A stretch of 64,000 nt of DNA. It comes from JBBDXA01 sp040902585 (GTDB lineage: Bacteria; Planctomycetota; Phycisphaerae; Phycisphaerales; Phycisphaeraceae). Location: the NCBI GenBank assembly GCA_040902585.1, contig JBBDXA010000231.1, positions 1-64,000 on the forward strand, in the 5' to 3' direction. Below the pieces are notes generated by a model. That model did no database searches. It saw only the letters and a list, made by a program, of their open reading frames with translations, and had not been told where the DNA came from. This document shows, piece by piece, positions 1 to 9,210 of the stretch (position 1 is its first letter; every line of letters starts with the position of its first letter). Position numbers and translations under genes: made by a program.

Positions 1-219
1 GGGGGCGGGGCGGGGCCTACATTAGAAGAACGCATAGGGGAAGCATTCTTCCTTTTAGCTATTAGCCGATGGTGATCTTGGCCCTTCGTTGCCAGACGCA
101 CGTCAATCGAGGCCGTAAGTAGGCAGATCGGGCTGGCACGCGAACTATTGGGCAGTGGAGGTCGCCACAGTGCACGCGACACACGTTGGCATCTGCCGGC
201 GCGGAACCAGGATGGTCGG
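1..219. other. Window edge, no gene seen
   Basis: The first 15 bases are a G-run with single C interruptions, followed by about 200 bases with no convincing reading frame. It lies downstream of the minus-strand gene that ends at 220. No terminator hairpin with a T-tract was recognised. Confidence 0.4.
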
Positions 220-2466
220 CTACCTCGCGCCCAATAGGTTATTCAAACGCTCAAAATCGCGTTGTATCGTAGCGTGAACGAAAACGAAAACACCACTCTC
301 GTCTCCCACCGCGATAAAGGTGATTGATAAGTCATCCTGTTCGACGTACCAGTGATGTCTCTTGACAACACCATCGGCCCTCTGCTTGTCTGATATTTCT
401 GTCGAACGTGGTTCCCCGAAGGCTTCAACCCCTTCATTGAACATGGCATTCATTTTCTCGCCATCTCTGAGAATCGTTGTATGAAACCAGATGAGTTTGT
501 CTTTCAGAAAGCCCCAGTTATAAAGGGGTTCGCCGTAGACAAGCCATCCAATGCCTGGCTTTGAGTCATTGTGTTCCAGTGTTGCCCTTGGATGTTCCCT
601 GAGGAACGCTTCCCGTGTGAGGCCCGAAACAAGTGATCGCGTAGCCCAATGGTTTTCTGCTCCGCCAGGCGTTAGATCTTCCTTCGGACGAATTGTCTGC
701 GCAGGTGGCAAGGTCAACTTCGGAGTCGCATCTGCGCTTGTTCCAAGGGGTCGATGGGACAGCTCTTTGCGGGGGGTGTGCGATTCACCATCGCCCCCGA
801 GGCCACGCTGGTCGTGTAGTGTCTTGGCAATGAAGAGGTAGGCAGTCGCTTCAGCCTCATGCAAACTCGACCGATTCATTGCTTCCGCGAACTGTATCGC
901 AGCGGCGATAAGGTCGGCGCGAAGCAAAATGGCAACCAATCGCTCAACCAATCTATGGCACTCCCCATCCTCCAGCTGAACAAGCGATTCAACAAAGCTA
1001 TTGATCCACTCCGTTGAAATGGAAGTCTGTTCTCCACGGGCAAGCTCCATCCCCAATAGACTTACTGTTCCCCGTAGTTTTTCATAAGTACCTTTTAGTT
1101 GCTGCTGCAATCGCTTTGCCTTGTCGTAGTCGCCCGCAGCACACCAGCCTTCCAGCATTGCGAGGAGTAATGTATCCCCGCTTCCGAGCATTATGTAGGT
1201 GGTTTCTGCGTCGTTCAAGCGACCAGCGCTACATTGCAGGTGGAAAACACGCACCAACGCCATATACCGATCTGCAGCGCCCAACTGCTCAATCTCGCGA
1301 TAGATCAGGCCGGTGGTCTCGTCTAATCCGCTGTGATCGCCAATCTTTGCTTGGTGCGGAGCAATCCGCTCCAGCGCCGTGAGTCGAGGTGTATCATCCG
1401 AGTAGAACCGAGATGCGGCTCTGGATCGCGGCAGACCCTTAGCCGTCGCGATGGCCGTTGCCATTGTCTTCCTGCATGCTGCATCGTCGCCCATCTGAGA
1501 CTGTATGACGGCGATCGCTCCCAAGCCATCGGCCACATCTTCCCCCGACTGTCGTCCTCTGATCGCGGTGAATGCTCGATCCAATGTTTGAGCGCAACCA
1601 GCTCGGTCACCATGTTTGAGCTGAGCCGCCGCAACTTCAAGGAACACTTCGCCAGTGCGATCCGAGAACACCTTCGTTGCCAGCTCCGACAACTGCTTGA
1701 GGGCCGACGTCGCGCCACTCGCGTTCTGGTTGTCCCGAAGCGCTGTAGCCAATTGAAGTAGACCCGCTGCGGTACTATCACTGCTCGTTCCAGTGATTTC
1801 TCTGAACACCTTCACTCCATCATCCAAATCTCCACGAACTACAAGCGCAACGGCCATTTCCAGGTGCCCGCGCTGCCGATGAACCTGGTTGGACAGTCGG
1901 TCGATATCTCGCCTTGCTCCCGCATCATCTCCACTTCTGACACGAGCGCCGATTAAAGCAATACGAAAGTTGGTGCCTTCAATTCCATGGCTCGCATCAA
2001 ACTCGTCTGCTTCTGAAACAAGATCGGCATCGGCGTATGCAACGGCAACCCGAGCATAAAGGTCCTTCTTGAAAGGAGTATCTTCGAGCTGATCCACCGC
2101 AGCAGCAGCACGTCGCAACATTTCTGATGACGAGTGACCACCCGAGGATGTCACGATTGCCATCACGATGGCGAGGAGGACCAATGACGCCAACGCCAAC
2201 GCCGCGATCCATAACACGCGCTTGCTTTGCGTGAGTTGTACAGACATGCCACCTACCGACTGAGCTTCGATCTCAACTTCGTGGACTGGCGAGACGATGG
2301 CCTCGGTAGGGAGTCCGAGTTGCTCGGTCTCTGACGCGACTACAGGGAGAGGGGGAGGCCCGATGACCAGCGGGCATCCACAACTCGGACACGACGCCCG
2401 CCGGCCAAGGTGCTCGGGGCTAGCCTTGAAACGCCGACCACAGGAACATGTCACGACAATCGACAT
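220..2466 (-). CDS. Zinc-ribbon, single-pass membrane protein with TPR-like repeats (hypothetical)
   Basis: Function unknown. The start at 2466 is preferred because the protein then begins MSIVVTCSCGRRF, the usual opening of planctomycete proteins with an N-terminal zinc ribbon; the frame stays open 14 codons further upstream. Two CxC/CxxC pairs (CSC, then CPSC about 18 residues later) form the ribbon. A hydrophobic segment (about residues 83-105, rich in A, L, I and V) should anchor it in the inner membrane. The rest is largely helical, alanine-rich and irregularly repeated, like tetratricopeptide arrays, and phrases such as AGDYDKAKRLQQQL and DQLEDTPFKKDLYARVAVAYADA fit that reading. The C-terminal 130 residues lack repeats and look globular. 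It is transcribed away from an XRE regulator with a shared upstream region. Confidence 0.75.
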   Translation of the reverse strand: MSIVVTCSCGRRFKASPEHLGRRASCPSCGCPLVIGPPPLPVVASETEQLGLPTEAIVSPVHEVEIEAQSVGGMSVQLTQSKRVLWIAALALASLVLLAIVMAIVTSSGGHSSSEMLRRAAAAVDQLEDTPFKKDLYARVAVAYADADLVSEADEFDASHGIEGTNFRIALIGARVRSGDDAGARRDIDRLSNQVHRQRGHLEMAVALVVRGDLDDGVKVFREITGTSSDSTAAGLLQLATALRDNQNASGATSALKQLSELATKVFSDRTGEVFLEVAAAQLKHGDRAGCAQTLDRAFTAIRGRQSGEDVADGLGAIAVIQSQMGDDAACRKTMATAIATAKGLPRSRAASRFYSDDTPRLTALERIAPHQAKIGDHSGLDETTGLIYREIEQLGAADRYMALVRVFHLQCSAGRLNDAETTYIMLGSGDTLLLAMLEGWCAAGDYDKAKRLQQQLKGTYEKLRGTVSLLGMELARGEQTSISTEWINSFVESLVQLEDGECHRLVERLVAILLRADLIAAAIQFAEAMNRSSLHEAEATAYLFIAKTLHDQRGLGGDGESHTPRKELSHRPLGTSADATPKLTLPPAQTIRPKEDLTPGGAENHWATRSLVSGLTREAFLREHPRATLEHNDSKPGIGWLVYGEPLYNWGFLKDKLIWFHTTILRDGEKMNAMFNEGVEAFGEPRSTEISDKQRADGVVKRHHWYVEQDDLSITFIAVGDESGVFVFVHATIQRDFERLNNLLGAR

Positions 2467-2514
2467 GAGATGCCTCCACGGACATGACGATGCGGGGATT
2501 TGCTTCAATCGTAA

Positions 2515-2536
2515 GTTGATATCAACTCGATATCAA
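2515..2536. promoter_or_regulatory. Probable operator between the divergent genes
   Basis: A perfect 12-bp palindrome GTTGATATCAAC (2515-2526) is followed by a second GATATCAA (2529-2536) exactly 11 bp, one helical turn, after the first (2518-2525). It lies 28 bp upstream of the XRE gene and about 50 bp upstream of the zinc-ribbon gene. A dimeric helix-turn-helix protein binding here, most simply the adjacent XRE regulator, is an inference. Confidence 0.5.
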
Positions 2537-2564
2537 GGCCCCTGTGCCCTGAACATCTGGCCTC

Positions 2565-2864
2565 ATGGCCATCAAATCCATGTTCAGCAGCGCGTACAGG
2601 CAGCTCGTCGGGGCGGTCGTTAATGCGCGCAAAGCGGCCGGACTGACGCAGCGTCAGCTCGCCGACCGACTGCGCCGGCCACAGAATTTCGTCGGCCGCG
2701 TCGAGACCGAGCAGCGGCGGTTGGATTTCATTGAGTTGCTGGCCTGGCTGAAGGCGTGCGATGTGGATGCCGAGGAGGCGGTTTTAGCCCTGGCTAAGAG
2801 GGTTGGCAGCAGCCTGACGACGAACAAAGGGCGAGGCAGAACCCGGTCAAAGAAAGGTTGCTGA
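2565..2864 (+). CDS. XRE-family helix-turn-helix regulator
   Basis: A 99-residue DNA-binding protein. Residues about 10-65 form a Cro/C1-type HTH: ARKAAGLTQRQLADRL gives helices 2-3, followed by FVGRVETEQRRLDFIELLAWL, the usual 'S-x-E-x-G-x-R' region with ETEQRRLD. The C-terminus is basic (GRGRTRSKKG) and may add DNA contacts. No sensor domain is present, so it probably acts as a simple repressor. It lies divergent to the zinc-ribbon membrane gene, and the repeated GATATCAA sites between them suggest autoregulation. Start ATG at 2565; no strong Shine-Dalgarno is visible. Confidence 0.8.
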   Translation: MAIKSMFSSAYRQLVGAVVNARKAAGLTQRQLADRLRRPQNFVGRVETEQRRLDFIELLAWLKACDVDAEEAVLALAKRVGSSLTTNKGRGRTRSKKGC

Positions 2865-3124
2865 CGTTCTTGGTTCGGCCAGCAGCCCCGAACCCATGGA
2901 AGCAAGCGCCGTGACATCGGCTCAGCCCCCAAGCATCTGCCGCAACTCCGCCATCCGCACCGCAAGCGTCTTGGCCTCACGCTGCTCCAATGGAACAAGA
3001 ACAAACTCGCGTTGAACCGCGGCTTCCCTAACGCGAAACTATCGGACGAGAGCCGGAAGTCGTTCATCGCTGACGCGGCTAAAGTTATGACCGATCAGCC
3101 TTAGGCGCATGACGGCGACACACC
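2865..3124. other. Gap with a possible minus-strand gene tail
   Basis: No complete gene is seen. On the minus strand, 2922-3036 is an open stretch without a start codon ending in a stop, whose last residues (LVPLEQREAKTLAVRMAE, then LRQMLGG) look like a genuine helical protein tail. It may be the remnant of a truncated small gene. I cannot assign a family. Confidence 0.2.
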
Positions 3125-3622
3125 TCAATCCCTCTTGCGACGGGGGTCATCGTTCGGATTGACATACTCGATCGACCACGGGCCGATACCGTGGAACTGC
3201 ACGACCGTCTCGCCTTTCACCCACACAAAATGCTTCATGCCGGCAGGCCAGTGGCCGTAGGTGCCCGCCGGCATTGCCGTACCCGCCTTCTCGTCGAACT
3301 TGTCGCCCATGCCGATGTTGAACGTCCCAGAGATCACCGTGACGCGCTCAACCTTCGGATGCGTGTGCGGCGGGATGCGATAGCCATCGGGGACCTTCAC
3401 GCGGAAGACGAAGGGGCCGTCCTTGCTTGGATCACCCTCCAGGACCGCGTACTTCGCACCTTTCGGGAGCGAGGGCGGACCTTCCTGCCATTTCAACTCC
3501 GACGGCAAGTAAAGCGACGCGGACATCTCCTTGTCATCGTGAGGCGCGTTGGTCAGCGCAACACCGGCGAACGCGGCCAGGATGGCGGCAGCGGAAACAG
3601 CAATGAAGGTCCTAGATCGCAT
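3125..3622 (-). CDS. Exported cupin-domain protein
   Basis: A 165-residue protein with an N-terminal signal peptide (MRSRTFIAVSAAAILAAFAGVAL) and one cupin beta-barrel. The conserved cupin motif 1 is PPHTHPKVERVTVISG (two His and a Glu, likely metal ligands) and motif 2 is PAGMKHFVWVKGETVVQ (third His). It is related to small ChrR/quercetinase-like cupins often annotated 'cupin domain-containing protein, DUF4437-like'; the substrate is unknown. The start at 3622 is chosen because GAAAGGAAG lies just upstream; the frame extends 38 codons further but that extension lacks sense. It is divergent from a PadR regulator 142 bp away, which may control it. Confidence 0.8.
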   Translation of the reverse strand: MRSRTFIAVSAAAILAAFAGVALTNAPHDDKEMSASLYLPSELKWQEGPPSLPKGAKYAVLEGDPSKDGPFVFRVKVPDGYRIPPHTHPKVERVTVISGTFNIGMGDKFDEKAGTAMPAGTYGHWPAGMKHFVWVKGETVVQFHGIGPWSIEYVNPNDDPRRKRD

Positions 3623-3764
3623 GATCTTCCTTTCAGAGAATTGGACCGCGACAATGATCGCGGCGGCAGAGAAACTCTCACCATATCTACTCTGCTGGCT
3701 GGCGTGGTATTCCTCGATTTCACACCATTGACACAAAATCGACCATCGACTACGGTAACCGAGT

Positions 3765-4121
3765 ATGACAATCGATCAAAAGCTTGTGGCCCGTGAGATT
3801 CTGCTGAGCTTCTGGAAGGTTCACATTCTGCACCATGCGGCCGAGGGCGCGGTCGTGGGGCAGTGGATGCTCCAGGAACTGCGGCGGCACGGCTACGAGG
3901 TCAGCCCCGGAACGCTCTATCCGCTTTTGCAGCGGATGGAACGCAACGGCTGGTTGCGCAGCAAAGTTGCAGGTAAAGGATCGCGCGCTCGGCGTGACTA
4001 TTTCCTCACCCCAGCAGGCCGGAAGGTGCTCGCCTTGGTCCGCTCACAGCTTGATGAACTGATTCATGAAGTGACTCCGCGCCCCAGGAACAAGAAGCGT
4101 CAACGGTCTCCCAGTAGGTAA
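3765..4121 (+). CDS. PadR-family transcriptional regulator
   Basis: A 118-residue winged-helix repressor. The PadR signature is clear: hydrophobic helix 1 (VAREILLSFWKVHILHHA), then the recognition region GYEVSPGTLYPLLQRMERNG and the wing with an aromatic/basic strand (KGSRARRDYFLTPAGRKVL). The C-terminal dimerisation helix is followed by a very basic tail (RPRNKKRQRSP). PadR proteins usually sense small phenolic or lipophilic compounds, or envelope stress; the ligand is unknown here. It lies divergent to the exported cupin gene and upstream of the c-type haem protein and PhoX-like genes, any of which could be targets. Confidence 0.85.
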   Translation: MTIDQKLVAREILLSFWKVHILHHAAEGAVVGQWMLQELRRHGYEVSPGTLYPLLQRMERNGWLRSKVAGKGSRARRDYFLTPAGRKVLALVRSQLDELIHEVTPRPRNKKRQRSPSR

Positions 4122-4175
4122 TGGAAGTGGACAAACGGAGCCCGTCATTCACGAACGTCACGAAGGGAACCTCAA

Positions 4176-4739
4176 ATGGCACTGAAGCACTGGTCTGTCC
4201 TTTCATTTGCACTATTTGTGTTGCTGATTGTTCTGGGGCAAAGCGGTGTCTTGACACCGTCACACGCGGCGGACTCGAGTGACAGCAAATCTGCCGAAGT
4301 CGCGTCGCTCAAGGCCGAGGTCGAAAGGCTCAAGGGCATGGTGCCTGATCAGGCTCATGCGATGGCGGATGTCGGGTACCACTACTCCAACCTGTGGTTC
4401 GCCGGCCAGAATGAGAACTGGCCGCTCGCGCAGTTCATGATGAACGAAGTGAAATCGCATCTGCGCTGGGCGGTCCGCATCATTCCCAAGCGCAAAACCA
4501 ACGCCGGACTGGAGGTCGATCTGACTGGCATACTCGGCGGCCTCGAAACGAGCACGCTCAAGGATCTGGAGCAGACGATCAAGGACAAGAGCAAGGCGAA
4601 GTTCACCGAAGCCTACAAGATGCAACTCACCGCCTGCATGTCATGTCATCAGGCAACCAGCAAGGAGTTCATCCGGTTGCAGGTGCCGGAGAGGCCGGAG
4701 GCAAGCATCCTTGATTTCCGACCGGAGAGCGCCAAGTGA
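4176..4739 (+). CDS. Periplasmic c-type haem protein (cytochrome c'/c556-like)
   Basis: 187 residues with an N-terminal signal peptide (hydrophobic segment about 6-25, AxA-type end at SHAA). The only haem-binding motif is C154-M-S-C157-H158, near the C-terminus, as in cytochrome c'/c556 four-helix-bundle proteins; the middle is helical and lacks cysteines. A short coiled-coil-like stretch (EVASLKAEVERLKGMV) follows the signal peptide. It presumably transfers electrons or senses gas in the periplasm. The downstream PhoX-like gene starts 79 bp after its stop and could be cotranscribed. Confidence 0.7.
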   Translation: MALKHWSVLSFALFVLLIVLGQSGVLTPSHAADSSDSKSAEVASLKAEVERLKGMVPDQAHAMADVGYHYSNLWFAGQNENWPLAQFMMNEVKSHLRWAVRIIPKRKTNAGLEVDLTGILGGLETSTLKDLEQTIKDKSKAKFTEAYKMQLTACMSCHQATSKEFIRLQVPERPEASILDFRPESAK

Positions 4740-4818
4740 GACTCATCACAACTCGGTAAACCAGATTGTCAAAAAAGCGATTGCCCTCCTCATATTTCTG
4801 CAAACGAAAGTGATCAAC

Positions 4819-6228
4819 ATGAGTCTATCTCGTCGTCATCTGTTGTTGAACTCATCCGCCGTGGCTATGGGCTTCGCTGGCCTGCGCGCATTGTCCGGCA
4901 GCGATGTCGCCTTGGCAGCTGCGGATTCGCCCAAGGCTTCAGTCACCGGCAAGGCGGCTGAGCGATTGTTTGATCTTCCCGATGGATTCTCGTGCCATGT
5001 TCTCTCGCGATTCGGCGAGACCATGAGCGATGGCCTGCGCACACCCGGCTCGGCGGACGGCATGGCGGCTTTCGCCGGTCCCGATGGCAAAGTCATCCTC
5101 GTGCGAAATCACGAATTGACTGCGGACCAGAGAAAATCAGGCCCCTTCGGCGATGACAACAGGCTCTTGAACAAGCTCAAACGCGCGAAACTCTACGATC
5201 CGGGCATGAAGGATGAATACGCTGGTCTGGGCGGCACGACAACAATCATCTACGACCCGCGCACGAAGAAGACAGAGCGCGAGTTCCTTTCGCTCGCCGG
5301 TACCTGTCGCAACTGCGCTGGCGGACCCACGCCCTGGAACACGTGGATCACCTGCGAGGAGACCGTGCAGCTCGCGGATGAAAACTACGCGCGGGACCAC
5401 GGATTCAACTTCGAGGTGCCCGCGCTGGCGGATGGGCCATGCGATCCTGTGCCGCTCAAGGCGATGGGCCGGTTCAATCATGAAGCGGTCGCCGTCGATC
5501 CCAGGTCCGGCATCGTGTATCAGACCGAAGACCGCGAGAACAGCCTCATCTATCGTTTCCTTCCTACGAAGCGCGGCAAGCTGGCCGAGGGCGGCCGGCT
5601 CCAGGCGCTGCGTGTGCGCGGGCAAAAGTCATTTGACACGCGCAACTGGTGGCGCGCCACAGTGACGCCGGGGCAGAAAATGGATGTGGAATGGGTGGAC
5701 ATGGAAGATGTCGAGTCGCGTGATGATGAGATGCGGCTCTGGGGTTTCTACGGGCAGGGCTGCGCCCGCTTCGCCCGCGGCGAAGGCATGTGGCACGGCA
5801 AGGACGGCATCTACTTCGCCTGCACCAGCGGCGGCTCCAAACGGCGCGGACAGATCTGGCGCTACACACCCAGCCTGCGCGAAGGCGAGCGCGGCGAGGA
5901 CGATGCGCCGGGCATACTGGAGCTGTTCGTTGAGCCCGATGATCACAACGTCTGTGAGAACTGCGACAACCTCACCGTCGCGCCCTGGGGCGACCTCTTC
6001 GTCTGCGAGGACCACGCGGGCCGGGGGAGTACGCCCGAGCAATACATCCTGCGCATCACGCCAGCGGGAAAGATCTCGCGATTTGCCCGCAACGCGTTGA
6101 ACCGCACGGAACTCGCCGGTGTCACCTTCTCCCCCGATGGCTCGACGCTGTTCGTGAACATCTTCAGCCCCGGCGTGACCGTGGCGATCACGGGGCCTTG
6201 GCAGAACCGCGAGGCTGCGCTGTCGTGA
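4819..6228 (+). CDS. PhoX-like (DUF839) Tat-exported protein
   Basis: A 469-residue member of the PhoX/DUF839 beta-propeller family, which includes Ca/Fe-dependent alkaline phosphatases. The N-terminus has a twin-arginine signal (SRRHLLLNSSAVAMGFAG). Family features include an AFAGPDGKVILVRNHE stretch, TCRNCAGGPTPWNTWITCEE, DPRSGIVYQTEDRENS, and FVCEDHAGRG near the end. The Cys and Glu in the second motif correspond to the metal-binding region of PhoX. Start ATG 4819 is chosen over an upstream in-frame start because it yields the Tat signal. Phosphatase activity is inferred; many DUF839 members have no known substrate. Confidence 0.8.
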   Translation: MSLSRRHLLLNSSAVAMGFAGLRALSGSDVALAAADSPKASVTGKAAERLFDLPDGFSCHVLSRFGETMSDGLRTPGSADGMAAFAGPDGKVILVRNHELTADQRKSGPFGDDNRLLNKLKRAKLYDPGMKDEYAGLGGTTTIIYDPRTKKTEREFLSLAGTCRNCAGGPTPWNTWITCEETVQLADENYARDHGFNFEVPALADGPCDPVPLKAMGRFNHEAVAVDPRSGIVYQTEDRENSLIYRFLPTKRGKLAEGGRLQALRVRGQKSFDTRNWWRATVTPGQKMDVEWVDMEDVESRDDEMRLWGFYGQGCARFARGEGMWHGKDGIYFACTSGGSKRRGQIWRYTPSLREGERGEDDAPGILELFVEPDDHNVCENCDNLTVAPWGDLFVCEDHAGRGSTPEQYILRITPAGKISRFARNALNRTELAGVTFSPDGSTLFVNIFSPGVTVAITGPWQNREAALS

Positions 6229-6260
6229 AGCACGGCTGCGCGACGAGCAAATAGGTGCGC

Positions 6261-7595
6261 ATGACAGAATTACCTGACAGCAATGCCCCGCCCGTCGCGC
6301 TGCGGCGCGAGCTTGGCGTGTTCGGCGCGATGATGATGGGCCTGGGCTCGATCGTGGGCACGGGTGTGTTCGTGAGCATCGGTGTGGCAGCCGGTGTCGC
6401 GGGACCGGCGGTGGTGCTGGCGATTGTGATCGCCGCGCTGGTGGCGATGTGCAACGCATTCAGCAGCGCCCAACTGGCCGCCAGGCACGCCGTCAGTGGC
6501 GGCACCTACGAGTACGGTTATATCTACCTTCACCCCGCGCTGGGCTTCACCGCCGGCTGGATGTTCCTGTGCGCCAAGAGTGCTTCTGCCGCCACCGCCG
6601 CTCTGGGTTTCGCTGGCTACCTGCTTCACACCATCAACGGCGGTGACCAGCGCTGGCTGGTGCCCCTGGCACTGGTGACCTGCGTGTTGCTGTCGCTGAT
6701 TGTCCTGAGCGGCATCCGGCGATCCAACCTGACCAACATCATCATCGTCTCCATCACGCTCACCACCTTGGCTGTATTCGTGCTGGCCGGACTACCGTTG
6801 CTGCTGCGCAACGGCACCGCCCGGCTCACGCCGTTCTTCGCGCCCGGTGATGCCGCAGGTGCTGGCGGCATTCAGGGCCTGCTTTACGCCACAGCGTTGA
6901 TGTTCGTCGCTTACACGGGCTACGGCCGAATCGCCACACTTGGCGAAGAGGTGCGCGATCCTCACCGAACCATTCCCAAAGCAATCGTGCTGACCTTGGT
7001 CGTGTCCGCCGCGCTCTATATCGCCGTCGGTGTGGTGGCGATTGCAGCGGTCGGCGCGGGACCGCTGAGTGAGGCCACGGAAAACAGGGCCGCGCCGCTG
7101 GAGATCGTGTCGCGCCAGTTCGACATGCCAGGCGTCCACTGGCTGGTGGCGATCGGAGCGATGACCGCGATGCTCGGCGTGCTGCTGAATCTGATCCTGG
7201 GCCTGTCACGCGTGGTGCTGGCGATGGGCCGGCGCAACGACCTGCCCGCCGCCACCGCAAAGCTGAACGCCAGCAACACCACGCCTTACGTCGCCGTCAT
7301 TGTCGTCGGCGTGATCGTCACCGGCCTGGCCGCCATCGGCAGCGTCAAAACCACCTGGGCCTTCAGCGCGTTCACCGTGCTCATTTACTACGCCATCACG
7401 AATCTCGCCGCGCTGCGGCTCAAGAAGGTAGACCGCCTCTACTCGCCGATCTTCGCTTGGTGCGGACTCCTGGCGCGCCTGTTCCTGGCCTTCTGGGTCG
7501 ATTGGCAAATCTGGCTGACGGGCCTGGGCCTGATCGCGCTGGGGCTGCTGTGGCACCTCATTCGCCACCGACGCATGGGCGGCGTGAGGGAGTGA
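6261..7595 (+). CDS. APC-superfamily amino acid permease
   Basis: An inner-membrane secondary transporter of about 445 residues with 11-12 hydrophobic segments. The first transmembrane helix carries the APC signature LGSIVGTGVFVSIGVAAG, the unwound glycine-rich region that binds the amino acid amine and carboxyl groups. AYTGYGRIATLGEEVRDPHRTIPKA matches the conserved loop after TM6. Family members import amino acids by proton symport or exchange; specificity cannot be read from sequence. ATG 6261 is preferred; GTG 6255 is also in frame. The gene is convergent with the sulfatase. Confidence 0.85.
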   Translation: MTELPDSNAPPVALRRELGVFGAMMMGLGSIVGTGVFVSIGVAAGVAGPAVVLAIVIAALVAMCNAFSSAQLAARHAVSGGTYEYGYIYLHPALGFTAGWMFLCAKSASAATAALGFAGYLLHTINGGDQRWLVPLALVTCVLLSLIVLSGIRRSNLTNIIIVSITLTTLAVFVLAGLPLLLRNGTARLTPFFAPGDAAGAGGIQGLLYATALMFVAYTGYGRIATLGEEVRDPHRTIPKAIVLTLVVSAALYIAVGVVAIAAVGAGPLSEATENRAAPLEIVSRQFDMPGVHWLVAIGAMTAMLGVLLNLILGLSRVVLAMGRRNDLPAATAKLNASNTTPYVAVIVVGVIVTGLAAIGSVKTTWAFSAFTVLIYYAITNLAALRLKKVDRLYSPIFAWCGLLARLFLAFWVDWQIWLTGLGLIALGLLWHLIRHRRMGGVRE

Positions 7596-7648
7596 TGAAA
7601 TAAGCCATAGGTCGAACTGACCTGGGCGGCTGATCAAACCCGACGCGA

Positions 7649-9100
7649 TCAATGAGAATCCGACTGTGCGGTGAGGACCGGATCCTTCAATCGTTTCATT
7701 TGCTCTTCGATCCGCTGGCTCAGGTCGGCGATGACCTGCTTTACCTTTGCATCGTCCGAAGATATGAGATTCTTCCGCTCGTCGGAATCGTTCGCGAGAT
7801 CGTAAAGTTCATCCCGTCCCGGATTGAGCAGGTCGCGCACGAGCTTCCATTTCGGTGTGCGGTACATTCGCATGTGGGTCCGCGTCTGGTGCTTCGTCGA
7901 GTACTCGCCGTAAAGGTCATTGTCCCACGGTATCGACTTGCCTTTCAAGAGCGGCGTGAAATCGCGGCCACGAACGCCCAGCTCCCTAGGGACTTCGACG
8001 CCCGCCATCGCGCACACGCTCGGAAAGACGTCAAGAAAGGTGATCGTCTGATCGACGACCTGCCCCGCCCTGGTAACACCCGGCCAGCGGATGGCGGCGG
8101 GCACGCGTATCGACATGTCAAACATATTCGGCCGCTGTACTGCCGGCACGTTCTTCGTTCCTTCCGGCAGCGCGTCCTTCTTGAGAATCCAGTGCCCGTT
8201 GCCCTTGTGCCAGATACCGTTGTGACCCATGTTGTAGCCGTGATCGCTGGTGAAGATCACGATGGTGTTTTCCGCCAGCTTCTGGTCTTCGAGGAATTTC
8301 ATCAGGCGGCCGACGTTCCGGTCCACGCCGTGTACTGAGGCCAGGTATTCGCGCGTCACGCGCTTGACTCGCTCAGTGTCGAGCCCTGGGTAGTCGGGAT
8401 GCGGCGGCACGGGATCCAGCTTCTCGAACGGTGCCCAGTCCTCCGGGGCGACTGGCAACCAGGCGGCGTGCGGCGCGCGGTAGTGCAGGCTCAATAGGAA
8501 CGGCTTGTCCTGCGGCCGGTTCCGGATGAATTCGATCGCATGATCAGTAAGGATGTCGGTCGTCAACCCGCTCAGCTTGGTCTGCTTGCCGTCCTTCTCA
8601 AGCGTCGGATCCTTGGGCGACCAGCCTCCGCCGCGGTGCCCCATGAAGTAGTTGAATCCGGTCGCCGTCGGGTGGTGGGCATCCGTCAGGCCCAAATGCC
8701 ACTTGCCGATCAGGCCGGTGTGATAGCCGGCTCGCTGGAGCAGCTCGTACCACGTGACGGTTGAAGGATCGAGCCCGTGCTTCGGTTCGACATTCGGATT
8801 AAGCCAATCATGGATCCCCAATTCACTTCCGTACTTGCTGGTTGCCAGCGACGCGCGGGAGGGGCTGCACACGGGCGTCGGTGTGAAGCAGTTCTTCAGG
8901 ACCGCGCTCTGGGTAAAGAGCCGATCGAGGTTCGGCGTTATCGCATGCGTATGGCCTTCCCATCGCCCCAGCGCCCAAGGCCCCTGGTCATCCGTCATGA
9001 TGAACAGCACATGGGGACGGTCGGCACGCACGACCGCTGGCAAGGATAGACCAATGAGCCATGCAGTTATCATCAACAGCAAGCTGAGAGAGCGGGGCAT
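7649..9100 (-). CDS. Exported type I sulfatase
   Basis: A 483-residue sulfatase with an N-terminal signal peptide (hydrophobic to VVRA, about residue 26). The metal-binding start FIMTDDQGPWALG is followed by the formylglycine motif C78-S-P-S-R82, so the enzyme needs cysteine oxidation by a formylglycine-generating enzyme, which is not encoded in the window. Other family motifs are GKWHLG, SLHYRAPHAAW and FTSDHGYNMGHNG (metal-binding Asp/His), and a C-terminal GEYSTKHQTRTHMRM stretch. The substrate is probably a sulfated polysaccharide or glycan, as for many planctomycete sulfatases, but it cannot be identified. AAGGAGG lies ahead of the ATG. The divergent gene at 9211 is a glycosidase-like protein, consistent with polysaccharide use. 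Confidence 0.9.
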   Translation of the reverse strand: MPRSLSLLLMITAWLIGLSLPAVVRADRPHVLFIMTDDQGPWALGRWEGHTHAITPNLDRLFTQSAVLKNCFTPTPVCSPSRASLATSKYGSELGIHDWLNPNVEPKHGLDPSTVTWYELLQRAGYHTGLIGKWHLGLTDAHHPTATGFNYFMGHRGGGWSPKDPTLEKDGKQTKLSGLTTDILTDHAIEFIRNRPQDKPFLLSLHYRAPHAAWLPVAPEDWAPFEKLDPVPPHPDYPGLDTERVKRVTREYLASVHGVDRNVGRLMKFLEDQKLAENTIVIFTSDHGYNMGHNGIWHKGNGHWILKKDALPEGTKNVPAVQRPNMFDMSIRVPAAIRWPGVTRAGQVVDQTITFLDVFPSVCAMAGVEVPRELGVRGRDFTPLLKGKSIPWDNDLYGEYSTKHQTRTHMRMYRTPKWKLVRDLLNPGRDELYDLANDSDERKNLISSDDAKVKQVIADLSQRIEEQMKRLKDPVLTAQSDSH

Positions 9101-9210
9101 GAGTTGACCTCCTTGATTTCGCAGCCATCATCATACAGGCCGGTATGGTCCGCTGATACACTGATGGCCCGTTTGCTCACTGGGCTCAATGGTGGGCGGA
9201 GAATTCTCAA

